DNA from: Planctomycetia bacterium | Lineage (GTDB): Bacteria > Planctomycetota > Brocadiia > Brocadiales > Brocadiaceae | Assembly (NCBI GenBank): GCA_015075005.1 | Contig: JABTVC010000003.1 | Location: 1 to 64,000, forward strand | Reading direction: 5' to 3' | DNA length: 64,000 nt | Shown here: piece by piece, positions 36,357 through 45,059 of the stretch | Layout: each line of letters begins with the position of its first letter | How positions within the stretch are numbered: position 1 is the stretch's first letter | Notes under the pieces: generated by a model | Databases searched by the model: none | Told to the model about the DNA's origin: nothing | The model's input: only the letters and a program-made list of their open reading frames with translations | Position numbers and translations under genes: made by a program

Positions 36357-37547
36357 TTACCGATCAATTTCTCCTAAAACAATGTCGAGACTTCCGATCG
36401 TGGCAACGACGTCAGAAAGTAACCGGCCTTCTACCATCTTCGGTAACGCTTCAAGATTAACAAAAGAAGGTGGCCGTATTTTTAGACGATAAGGACGGCT
36501 GGAACCATCACTGACCAGGTAAAAGCCCAATTCACCTTTGGGTGCCTCAATACTTGTATAAACCTCTCCCTTCGGCGGATGGATACCGTCCGTAATCAAC
36601 TTAAAATGACTGATCATAGACTCCATCTTTGTTTCAACATCTTCTTTCGAAGGCAAGGTAACGTTTGGTATACTGGCTATACAATCGCCTTTGGGGAGGA
36701 TATTTAATGCCTGATGAACAATCCTGTTGCTCTGGTGCATCTCTTCAATCCGCACACGATACCGATCGTATACATCCCCGTTTTTACCCAAAGGGACTGC
36801 AAAATTATATTTGTCATAACCGGAATAAGGTTCTGACTTCCTGATATCCCAGTTGACCCCGGACCCTCTTAAACTTGGACCGCTTAGTCCGAAATCGATG
36901 GCATCTTCAGCGGAAATAATTCCTACACCAACCGTGCGTTTTTTCCATATGGGATTGTCCGTCAGGAGTGTCTCGTATTCGTTGATCCGCGACGGAAATT
37001 CAGAGACGAATGTGCGAATTTTTTCCAAAAATCCACCCGGTATATCTCTGGCCACACCGCCCACACGGATATATGAAAGGTGCATCCTTGCGCCTGAAAC
37101 CAGTTCAAAGATATCATAGATCGCCTCACGCTCCCTGAAACAATAGAAGAACACGGTCATAGCGCCGATATCCAGCGCATGGGTTGCCAGCCACAACAAG
37201 TGGGATGTAATTCTGGTAAGTTCGCAGAGAAGCACGCGGATATGTTGCGCCCTTTCCGGAATTTCGATGCCAAGCAGTTTCTCAACCGTCAGGGCATAAG
37301 CTAAGTTGTTTGAGAAAGGGGCGACATAATCTAATCTATCTGTGAGGGGAATACACTGATGGTATGTCCTGTATTCAGCAAGTTTTTCTACGCCCCTGTG
37401 GAGAAACCCAACGTGCGGTACCGCCTTTGTAATCATCTCGCCATCCAGCTCCAGCAAAAGCCTCAGGACTCCATGGGTGCTGGGATGCTGCGGACCCATA
37501 TTAATGGTCATCAGGTGGGTCGTAGTTGTTGTAGCACTCTCCGTCAC
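36357..37547 (-). CDS. nuoD: NADH-quinone oxidoreductase subunit D
   Basis: A 396-aa quinone-site subunit of the hydrogenase large-subunit fold. It shows MGPQHPSTHGVLRLLLELDG at the start, HVGFLHRGVEKLAEYRTYHQ, YVAPFSNNLAYALTVEKLLG, and GPSLRGSGVNWDIRKSEPYSGYD. It overlaps nuoC by ATGA, so C and D are separate but coupled genes. An 84-base gap separates it from nuoE. Confidence 0.97.
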   Translation of the reverse strand: MTESATTTTTHLMTINMGPQHPSTHGVLRLLLELDGEMITKAVPHVGFLHRGVEKLAEYRTYHQCIPLTDRLDYVAPFSNNLAYALTVEKLLGIEIPERAQHIRVLLCELTRITSHLLWLATHALDIGAMTVFFYCFREREAIYDIFELVSGARMHLSYIRVGGVARDIPGGFLEKIRTFVSEFPSRINEYETLLTDNPIWKKRTVGVGIISAEDAIDFGLSGPSLRGSGVNWDIRKSEPYSGYDKYNFAVPLGKNGDVYDRYRVRIEEMHQSNRIVHQALNILPKGDCIASIPNVTLPSKEDVETKMESMISHFKLITDGIHPPKGEVYTSIEAPKGELGFYLVSDGSSRPYRLKIRPPSFVNLEALPKMVEGRLLSDVVATIGSLDIVLGEIDR

Positions 37548-38053
37548 GCTTCACCCTTTCGATAGATATCCCTGAGTTTGGCGGGTTGCCTTCCGTCTAA
37601 AGGATAGTCTTTTCGCAAGGGGTGACCTTCAAAATCGTCAGGCGTGAGTATCTTTCTCAGATCGGGGTGGCCGACAAACATAATACCAAACATATCATAG
37701 GTCTCTCTTTCATGCCAATTAGCCGTTTTCCAGACGTCAGTTACCGTTGGTATGCTGGGTTCGATGGCTGGAACAAGCGCCTTGATGCGCACGCGATGAT
37801 TTTTCTGTATGGAATAGAAATGGTATACCACCTCAAAAACATCGTCTGTCGCGATCCGGTCAACACCACATAGATCCGATAAAAAATCAAATTCGAGTTC
37901 CTTGTTTTCTTTAAGAAAACGGGCAACATCAGCAACATATTCTTTCTTTACCATAAGGGTTAACTCGTTACGAAATATACGAGCATCTCCTATTTCTTCC
38001 GGAAACCGTGTCTTCACGCATGTGGCTATAGCTTCATTATCCATGGCGTTCAC
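37544..38053 (-). CDS. nuoC: NADH-quinone oxidoreductase subunit C
   Basis: A 169-aa peripheral subunit with the signature [40 protein letters not shown] near the end. It overlaps both nuoB and nuoD by four bases. Confidence 0.96.
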   Translation of the reverse strand: MNAMDNEAIATCVKTRFPEEIGDARIFRNELTLMVKKEYVADVARFLKENKELEFDFLSDLCGVDRIATDDVFEVVYHFYSIQKNHRVRIKALVPAIEPSIPTVTDVWKTANWHERETYDMFGIMFVGHPDLRKILTPDDFEGHPLRKDYPLDGRQPAKLRDIYRKGEA

Positions 38054-38517
38054 AATGACTCTTTTTCAATCTTTTTCTGTATCTCCATAATGGCGTGTAT
38101 CAATGCTTCAGGTCTTGGCGGACATCCCGGGAGATATACATCCACAGGCATAACCTCATCCAGGCCCTGAACGACACTGTAGGTGTTATACACGCCTCCG
38201 GAGATTGCGCAGGCGCCCATAGCTATAACCCACTTGGGTTCAGGCATCTGGTCGTAAATCTTTCTTGCTACGGATGCCATTTTATACGTGAGTGTACCCG
38301 CAACGATCATCAGGTCGGATTGTCGCGGAGAAAATCTGAAGACCTCAGCACCAAATCGTGCAAGGTCGTAACGAGGCGCAACAGCAGCCATCATTTCGAT
38401 GGCACAGCAGGCCAATCCAAAGGGCATAGGCCAGAGAGAAGACTTGCGTGCCCAGTTTACCATGGTAGTCAGGGTCGTGGTTAGTATATTATCACCCAGG
38501 TGACTTTCTAGTCCCAT
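38050..38517 (-). CDS. nuoB: NADH-quinone oxidoreductase subunit B
   Basis: A 155-aa subunit that binds the terminal 4Fe-4S cluster N2. The ligands lie in [10 protein letters not shown] (about 34-43), MGACAISGG (about 100-108) and [11 protein letters not shown] (about 129-139). It overlaps nuoA by 10 bases and nuoC by four. Confidence 0.96.
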   Translation of the reverse strand: MGLESHLGDNILTTTLTTMVNWARKSSLWPMPFGLACCAIEMMAAVAPRYDLARFGAEVFRFSPRQSDLMIVAGTLTYKMASVARKIYDQMPEPKWVIAMGACAISGGVYNTYSVVQGLDEVMPVDVYLPGCPPRPEALIHAIMEIQKKIEKESL

Positions 38518-38861
38518 TCCAACCCACCCCTTTTCAATATATAAAGATAGCAGATAAGCAGTATGCCTATAAAGATGAGCATTTCAATAAACCCAAAGAG
38601 CTTGAGCGACTTAAACGCCACCGCCCATGGATAGAGAAAAACGACCTCAATATCGAAGATAACATAAAGCATGGCAATGAGGTAAAACTTTACCGAGAAA
38701 CGCTCCCGCGCTGACCCCACAGGCTCTATACCGCACTCATACGTGGAGAGCTTTTCGGCACTTGGCTTCCGTGGCCCCAAAATAGAAGAAAGCCCTATAT
38801 TAGTAAGGGCAAAGCCTCCTGCGATAATAAATAATATCAGTATAGGTAGATAATTTAACAT
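38508..38861 (-). CDS. nuoA: NADH-quinone oxidoreductase subunit A
   Basis: A membrane subunit with three helices, first gene of the operon. From the ATG at 38861 ([13 protein letters not shown]) it is 117 aa, normal for NuoA. The open frame reaches back to 38930 but the extra 23 residues look non-native. [48 protein letters not shown] is the hallmark region. No strong ribosome site is seen. Confidence 0.92.
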   Translation of the reverse strand: MLNYLPILILFIIAGGFALTNIGLSSILGPRKPSAEKLSTYECGIEPVGSARERFSVKFYLIAMLYVIFDIEVVFLYPWAVAFKSLKLFGFIEMLIFIGILLICYLYILKRGGLEWD

Positions 38862-38930
38862 AAGAGGTATTATAAAATTATTTTTTAAAAAGTCAAAGAG
38901 ATTTACTATTGCAAATCTTTTGCGAAACAA

Positions 38931-39217
38931 TCAGGATAATGACAGCACAACGATACCCAACGTGTTCATTAACTATGCTTTATCGTAATACTTTGTAAAA
39001 ACTCCTTTTTTTAACAAGTTTTGTCATGAAAAACCGCTAAATCCGAGGCACGAAATATGAAATTTGTCAAAAAACAAACGCCAGTATTTGTTATTCAGTA
39101 TCAAGTAACTCTTTTTGGTTGCGGCTATGCTGCGTCAGGAACCTTCTCAGTATACAAAATACGTAATTTACATAAATATAGTTGACAGCGCATGGCCATC
39201 AGCATATAAATTGAGAT
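38931..39217. other. divergent region between nuo and udp, repeat remnants
   Basis: The region must hold the promoters of nuoA and udp, but no clear boxes were identified. A repeat-like piece ACTTTGTAAAAACTCC (about 38991-39006) and TTTTTGGTTGCGGCTATGCTGCG (about 39112-39134) recurs in related form at about 44880 and 44957-44979. Confidence 0.5.
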
Positions 39218-39985
39218 ATGAACCCGGTATACCACTTAGACCTTAATAGCGAGAAGATACAAGACGCAAAGATTGCATTGCTGCCCGGCGATCCTTTCAG
39301 GTCACAGGTTATTGCAGAAAGAATTTCAGGGATTTATGGGACGGGCAGTAAGAAATTGGCTTGGAAGCGTGAGTTCTGCACCTATCTTGCCGAGATAAAG
39401 GGAAAACATCTTCTTGTTACCTCCACAGGCATTGGCGGCCCCTCTGCCTCAATCGCCATTGACGAGCTGGCCCAACTGGGAATAGGCACGTTCATTAGGG
39501 TAGGGACTACGGGGGCTATTCAGGAGGATATCAATATCGGCGATGTCATTATCACCTCTGGCTCTGTGCGTCTTGATGGGGCATCAACCCATTACGCCCC
39601 AATTGAATATCCCGCAGTTGCTCACTATGAGATACTTAATGCCCTGATTGAAGGGGCAAAAAAGACAAAGGTAAGGTACCATGTGGGTGTAACGGCATCT
39701 TCCGATACCTTTTATCCGGGCGAGGAGAGATACGATTCATTCTCAAAGTATGTACTGAGAAGATTTCAGGGGGCAACGAAAGAATGGCAGAGACTGCATG
39801 TGTTGAATTACGAGATGGAATCATCAACTGTCTTAACGCTTACTGCTTCAATGGGCCTCAAAGGCGGGTGCATAACCGGCGTGGTGAACCGGGGAGGCAC
39901 AGGGGAGATAACAAGAGAGAGTCTTAAGATTGGTGAGGAAAATGCGATAAAGGTTGCAGTAGACGCTGTAGGGTGTTTGATATAG
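39218..39985 (+). CDS. udp: uridine phosphorylase
   Basis: It splits uridine into uracil and ribose-1-phosphate for pyrimidine salvage. The 255-aa protein shows ALLPGDPFRSQVIAERI (about 20-36) for phosphate binding, STGIGGPSASIAIDELAQLG and FIRVGTTGAIQ in the core, and NYEMESSTVLTL with the ribose-binding Glu-Met-Glu pattern, close to UdP of enterobacteria. It stands alone on the plus strand, followed by a repeat with a terminator-like hairpin. Confidence 0.93.
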   Translation: MNPVYHLDLNSEKIQDAKIALLPGDPFRSQVIAERISGIYGTGSKKLAWKREFCTYLAEIKGKHLLVTSTGIGGPSASIAIDELAQLGIGTFIRVGTTGAIQEDINIGDVIITSGSVRLDGASTHYAPIEYPAVAHYEILNALIEGAKKTKVRYHVGVTASSDTFYPGEERYDSFSKYVLRRFQGATKEWQRLHVLNYEMESSTVLTLTASMGLKGGCITGVVNRGGTGEITRESLKIGEENAIKVAVDAVGCLI

Positions 39986-40387
39986 TATTCCCTTGCAAAA
40001 GTATTTTTTTTTTGCAAGTTTTGTCATGGAAAACCGTTAAACCCAAAATTAGAAGCCGTTTAAACGGATTGAACGGCTTCAACGGTTTTACAAGACAGCC
40101 TTACTGCCGAAGATGTTTAGTCAAAATCTTTGCAGTAAGGCTTTTTATTATTAAAGAATAGCACTCATGAGCTCAAGAATTTACGAATTACGATTTGGGA
40201 TTTTCTCCGCTTATTGAACGTGCTACATTATTTCTGACGCGGAGGAGAACTTTGTTATCAATCATCCGATCTATGCAACAGATGACAAGAACGACTCTAT
40301 TCTTTTTATGGTCGGAGTGATAGTATCTTCACAAAATTCAAAATTAACCCTGACAGGGTTGAGGGTTTAATAGATCAACGAAAAGGT
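39986..40387. other. intergenic region with composite repeat, no gene
   Basis: The first part holds a composite repeat (40059-40147). From 40150 to 40387 no gene is seen. A remnant of the TTTTGTCATGGAAAACCG type lies near 40018-40036 and resembles the one at about 39018-39036. Confidence 0.5.
40059..40147 (+). repeat. 9-bp tandem units plus terminator-like hairpin, copy 2
   Basis: Three 9-bp units (40059-40085) of the TTTAAACGG type are followed by ttttacaagac and a perfect 11-bp stem, AGCCTTACTGC (40097-40107) with GCAGTAAGGCT (40132-40142), then T5. It is the partner of the element at 3928-4020. Here it lies about 75 bases after udp and could end its transcript. Confidence 0.7.
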
Positions 40388-40990
40388 GTGAATGAAATGG
40401 CAGAGCCACTATTTGTGTCTAATATTGATGAGAAATCCATGCAAGAACTGGTACTTGGCGCAGTGCTTGACGTCTGGACACAGGCAGGGGGGAGGCATTA
40501 TATTCCTATTATCGGACGCAGTATGTTTCCCCTCATCCGGAGTGGTGGTCAGGTATTGGTGGCACATGGTTGCGCTGGTATAAGACGGGGTGACGTGGTT
40601 GTCTTCCGGTAATATGGTAAACTGATCGCACATCGGGTATTGCGCATTCGTAAAAATGAGGCTGTACATACGTTCATTACAAAGGGGGATAATGTGCTTC
40701 AGTTTGACCCGCCTTTGCATGCCAACAAGATTGTAGGCAGGGTACTTGCTATTAAAAGAGGAAATCGGTGTATGCCTCTCGATACAGCAGTTTGGCTGAT
40801 ATTGGGGTGGCTTATTGCAGTGAGTACGGTGTTTTTGGCTAAAATACATGGTTGTGGCCGAAATCTCAAAGAAAGATGGTTTGGTTCGTATTTTACCTGC
40901 CTGACTCCTGTTTTACATAGATGCGAACAGGTCTTTTCTTTCTTTATTCGAAAGATTCTGTTTGCAGTCTTTTGCAAGTGGAAATCGTAG
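40388..40990 (+). pseudogene. signal peptidase S24/S26-like protein with in-frame stop
   Basis: The frame begins MNEMAEPLFVSNIDEKSMQE (GTG at 40388, or ATG at 40397). It has YIPIIGRSMFPLIRSGGQVLVA, where GRSMFP holds the catalytic serine, and RRGDVVVFR. A TAA then follows at 40610-40612. Without it the same frame continues as YGKLIAHRVLRIR, FITKGDN and GRVLAIKRGNR, the usual signal-peptidase core, and a C-terminal membrane part. A single nonsense change or base error thus splits it. The linked nucleotidyltransferase gene after the IS element suggests a peptide-processing cluster. Confidence 0.75.
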
Positions 40991-41056
40991 GGTTATTCTT
41001 CCCGCAGGAATGATCTTACCCTTAGAAGAAATAAGAAGTTACCTAATCAGGTATCT

Positions 41057-42392
41057 CAAAATAAGGTTCTTCTCCAAATTAGTCAATAGAAATTGAGGAG
41101 AAATTTCATTAAATCATTGAAAAGAGTGGACATTTGGTGTTTCCTATATACCGATATATAACTTATTTACAGGAGGCCAGCAATGTCCACGTTAAGTATA
41201 TTACCATATTTTCCTTTTCAGCGGGTAAGAATTACAAAGCAAACTGTTTTCTGATGCTGAGATGTCCCAGCTTTGCAGTGCCCGATGAACGATTTCACCC
41301 AATATGTCATGTGTGTGGCAGCAAAGCACAGCGCATTTATCGTCACGACAAACGAGCTTTGCGGGATATGAATCTTAGTTTCCGTTCGCGTATGGATAAA
41401 TTGTTCGTATCGTAAGATAGCCTGTGAGTCATGCAATCGAATCGTAGTTGAAGACTTAGGTTTTTTCAACCTTACGGTCGTGTTACGCATCGTTTAGCAG
41501 CGTATATTCACGAACTGTGTAAAATGTTAACCATTACCAAAGTTTGCAAAACATTTTGGAATGAACTGGAAAACAGTAAAAGCAATCGATAAGTTTTCTG
41601 GAACGACAATACGCGCAGACTGACTATCAGCATCTTCGCATACTGGCAGTAGACGAAATCTCTGTTAAGAAGGGACAGCGCTATTTGACCGTTGTTCTGG
41701 ACTATCTGGTGGTCGGGTAGTCTGGTGGGTAAGGAAGAACAAAGAAACCCTGAAACCTTCTTTGCCGGTATGACAGAGGAGGAAAGACAGTCTCTTGAGG
41801 CCATTGCCATGGATATGTGGGGCCTTTATATTCTTGCGGTAAAAGCATGTGCCGCATGTCAAGATAGTCTTTGACCTGTTTCATGTAGTATCAGGTTTTG
41901 GTAAAGTTATTGACAAGGTACGAAATGCTGAATACCAAAAAGCGTCGAAAGAGGACAAGGACGTCTTCAAGGGTTCAAAATATCTTTGTTAAAAACAAAC
42001 GAAATATTCGCAGGAAAAACACCAGGAACATCTCAAACAGCTCTTGTCACTCAATGAAACAATAAATACCGTTCTGATTCTTAAAGACAAACTCAAACAT
42101 ATTTGGACTTATACCTCACGGACGTGGGCGAAGAAAAGCCATTGACGAATGGTGCCTTTTAGCGAAAACGATAAACCATTCTGTTGTGCATAAGTTTGCA
42201 AACATGCTTATGAAACATAGCTATGGAATCTTGAATCACTGTGACTATAAAATTCATACGAGTAAACTCGAAGGGGTTAATAATAAGATCAAGGTTATCA
42301 AAAGAAAAGCTTATGGATTTCATGACGAACGGTACTTTTCATTAAAAATTATACAAGCTTTGCAAACTAATTTGGAGAAGAACCCAAAATAA
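41057..42392 (+). mobile_element. ISL3-family insertion sequence with 8-bp target duplications
   Basis: Terminal inverted repeats are perfect over 19 bp: GGTTCTTCTCCAAATTAGT at 41065-41083 and its complement at 42366-42384. The element is 1320 bp. Both flanks carry the 8-bp duplication CAAAATAA (41057-41064 and 42385-42392), the size known for ISL3. It inserted between the signal-peptidase-like gene and the nucleotidyltransferase gene. The transposase is broken by several frameshifts, so the copy is immobile by itself. Confidence 0.9.
41183..42392 (+). pseudogene. ISL3-type transposase, multiple frameshifts
   Basis: Pieces in different frames give the ISL3 order. They are a start MSTLSILPYFPFQRVRITKQ, a zinc finger (CHVCGSKAQRIYRHDKR), RLAAYIHELCKMLTI, VDEISVKKGQRYLTVVLDY with the catalytic Asp, MTEEERQSLEAIAMDMW, DLFHVVSGFGKVIDKVRN, and the end SYGILNHCDYKIHTSKLEGVN with RKAYGFHDERYF. 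At least five frame changes break it. GGAGG stands 10 bases before the ATG. Confidence 0.85.
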
Positions 42393-42408
42393 AAACAGAA
42401 AGTTTCAG

Positions 42409-43680
42409 ATGAATCTATCAAACGAAGATAGGCTTTTATTGTACTGTGCTCAGACTGGAAGTTCCGAAGATACGCTGGATAAGGTCAGAGATATTGTGAG
42501 CCGTCCATTGAACTGGGAAGAGGTATTCAAGTCTGCCCTTTGGTATGGAATTGCACCATTGCTTTACAGTAACCTTAAAAACATGCAGGAGAGCCCCTTT
42601 ATTCCCGAAAGAGTGATGGATAAGCTTAAGTTGGCCTATTATAGTAATGTAGCAAGAAATATGTGTGTGTATGCGGAACTGAATCTGATTTTAAAGGCAC
42701 TTTGTGAAAAAGATATAGGTGTTATTGTTCTTAAGGGCGCAGCTCTCGCAAAAACGGTATATGGCGATATTGGTTTAAGACCAATGGGCGACATTGATCT
42801 TCTTGTTAAAAAAGAAGACCTTCCCCACACAGAAAAAACAATGACCAAATTAGGGTACCGTTTCCAAGGTGATATGCCCCGGGAATGGTATCGGGAGAAT
42901 CACCAGCATATAAGTTTTCTCCATCCGGAGAAGAATATTCCGGTTGAAATTCACTGGCATATAGCAAGGAAGGGGCATCCATCCCGCATTCGTATTCTGG
43001 ACACCGATATCATCAAAGGCTGGTGGGAAGGAGCTAAAACCATAGATTTTTCAGGAAGAAAGGCACCCATACTCTGTCCCGGTGATTTAATTGTTCATCT
43101 TTCTCTCCATTTTTTAAAGCACCGTTTTATAAGCCAAAATGAACTGTTTAGTAGTAAGGGCGCCCTCATCCAATTGTGTGATATTCTTCAAACACTCAAA
43201 TATTACCGGGACGAGATTGACTGGGTAAGGTTAAAATGTGGGGCAGAAAAATACGGGATAGATAGCCCCATTTTTACCACCCTTTTTATTGTGAAAGAAA
43301 TTATGGGGGGAAACGACGATGTTTTCCGTAATGCCCTTTGTAGATTTGCACCGGTAAGCTCAGATAGAGAATTAATACGGCTTATTAAGAAGAAAATCCT
43401 TATGAGAGACGATGCGCATACCATCGTTCCCAACACCTTGATTCAATCACGGGTAGCACACACGTTTCTGGAGAAGGCAAAGATATTACTGAATGGTATA
43501 TTCCCTAACAGGGAAATTATTTCAGGAAAATATTTAGTTCCTTTGTCCTCTAAGAGGATATATCTTTATTATGTAATACATCCCTGTCGTCTTCTTTTAA
43601 AATACAAAAATTTAATGTGGAATATTCCACGTATCAAAGAAGAGACGGTACTGAAAAGGTGGATGAGTAATAAGGATTAA
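42409..43680 (+). CDS. nucleotidyltransferase family protein (NTP_transf_5 type)
   Basis: The 423-aa protein has LKGAALAKTVYGDIGLRPMGDIDLLVKKEDL near 105-135. It contains the GDIDLLV pattern of minimal nucleotidyltransferases with paired acidic residues, followed by VEIHWHIARKG. Members of this family lie in ribosomal-peptide and exosortase-like clusters beside signal peptidases and PqqD genes. A signal-peptidase-like gene is found just across the IS element; the other partners are absent. Substrate unknown. Confidence 0.78.
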   Translation: MNLSNEDRLLLYCAQTGSSEDTLDKVRDIVSRPLNWEEVFKSALWYGIAPLLYSNLKNMQESPFIPERVMDKLKLAYYSNVARNMCVYAELNLILKALCEKDIGVIVLKGAALAKTVYGDIGLRPMGDIDLLVKKEDLPHTEKTMTKLGYRFQGDMPREWYRENHQHISFLHPEKNIPVEIHWHIARKGHPSRIRILDTDIIKGWWEGAKTIDFSGRKAPILCPGDLIVHLSLHFLKHRFISQNELFSSKGALIQLCDILQTLKYYRDEIDWVRLKCGAEKYGIDSPIFTTLFIVKEIMGGNDDVFRNALCRFAPVSSDRELIRLIKKKILMRDDAHTIVPNTLIQSRVAHTFLEKAKILLNGIFPNREIISGKYLVPLSSKRIYLYYVIHPCRLLLKYKNLMWNIPRIKEETVLKRWMSNKD

Positions 43681-43750
43681 ATTTCTCTGTGGCTCTGCTG
43701 TTTACGCCTCTCTTTTCATAAAAGTTTTTACAGAGTACTACTATAAAGCC

Positions 43751-44656
43751 ATGTCAGAAGCAAATTCATTAGACGACCTTATCGAGTCTTTTATAAACTA
43801 CATCATTGTCGAATGCGGTTTATCCAGGAACACCATTCTCAGTTACAGCCACGACCTGCAGCTATTTACCGCCTTTCTGATTTCGAAAAACATACCGGAC
43901 TTTGAAGGCGTCCGTCCTGATACGATTACCAGCTTCATTATTTATGAAAAAAAGCGTGGTCTTTCCATGAACTCCATCACCCGCACCATTGTAGCCATCC
44001 GCATGCTATACAAATTTCTCGTCTCAGAGGGTACATTGAAAACGAACCCCCTTGCCTTGATCGATTCACCAAAACTCTGGCAAAGATTGCCGGAAGTTAT
44101 CCCTGTTCATAAGATCGAAGACCTCCTTTCGTCCCCCAATACAAAGACGAAGTTAGGGATAAGAAATAAGGCCATTCTTGAACTTATGTATGCTACCGGT
44201 GCACGGGTGTCTGAGGTCGTTGCAATTCAAATGGACTGGATTAATCTGGAATACAGTTACGTGAAATGCAGAGGCAAAGGCTCAAAGGAACGCATTGTGC
44301 CCCTTGGGACAAAGTCGATCGAGGCCATTCAAAATTATGTAAAAATCGCCAGGCCAGAAATAAGAAACAGTCAGGATAGTACGTATCTTTTTCTTTCAAA
44401 GTCAGGAAAACCCCTTCGGCGGGAGAATGTATGGGTCATTGTAAAGAATTGTGCCTTAAAAGCAGGCATCCATGGCCACATCTCTCCACACAAGCTGAGG
44501 CACTCATTTGCCACCCACCTCCTGGAAAACGGTGCCGATCTCCGTTCCGTACAGGAAATGCTGGGACACATCAATGTCTCAACCACCCAAATCTATACCC
44601 ACGTTAGCAAGCAGCACCTCAAGGCCATCCATCGACAGTACCACCCACGGGCATAA
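43751..44656 (+). CDS. xerD: site-specific tyrosine recombinase XerD/XerC type
   Basis: The 301-aa recombinase resolves chromosome dimers. The N-terminal SAM-like domain has SRNTILSYSHDLQLFTAFL. The catalytic domain shows ATGARVSEVVAI (Arg), GKGSKERIVPLG (Lys), [20 protein letters not shown] (His, Arg) and LGHINVSTTQIYTHVS (His, Tyr). All key residues are present, in contrast with the broken integrase at 2615-3420. XerC and XerD are hard to separate by sequence; length and motifs fit XerD slightly better. Confidence 0.9.
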   Translation: MSEANSLDDLIESFINYIIVECGLSRNTILSYSHDLQLFTAFLISKNIPDFEGVRPDTITSFIIYEKKRGLSMNSITRTIVAIRMLYKFLVSEGTLKTNPLALIDSPKLWQRLPEVIPVHKIEDLLSSPNTKTKLGIRNKAILELMYATGARVSEVVAIQMDWINLEYSYVKCRGKGSKERIVPLGTKSIEAIQNYVKIARPEIRNSQDSTYLFLSKSGKPLRRENVWVIVKNCALKAGIHGHISPHKLRHSFATHLLENGADLRSVQEMLGHINVSTTQIYTHVSKQHLKAIHRQYHPRA

Positions 44657-45059
44657 ACTAAAGTTGAAATTACCGATAGAGAGCAATCTGAGAGTCCAGC
44701 CAAAATAGTAACATCAAAACTTATACATTTACTCGACAAAATGAGAAAAATAGTGTAAGCTGATTACTTGTTAATGCTAAATTTATATTTACCCAAGAGA
44801 CATACGATGCAAGATACTGGATGTACGATACGGGATGGAGAATACAAAGGTAATATATCGTGCATCATATAGTATTATTGTGTAAAAACCTCTTTTTTCC
44901 GTAAGTTTTTTACCTCTCCTTTCTCCCTTCCTTGCGAAGGATGGGAAATAGGGTGGTTGATTTTGGTTGCGGCTGTGCTGCGCTACATAATATTTTCCGT
45001 GTTCTCTGTAACTCTGTGGTTAATCCTGACTAATATTTGAAAATAGCAAGGAGAATGAC
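44657..45059. other. intergenic region with repeat remnants
   Basis: No gene is supported. It includes a segment TTGTGTAAAAACCTCTTTTT (about 44878-44897) and TTTTGGTTGCGGCTGTGCTGCG (about 44957-44979), both resembling pieces in the nuo-udp region. AAGGAGAATGAC just before 45060 is the ribosome site of the following gene. Confidence 0.5.
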
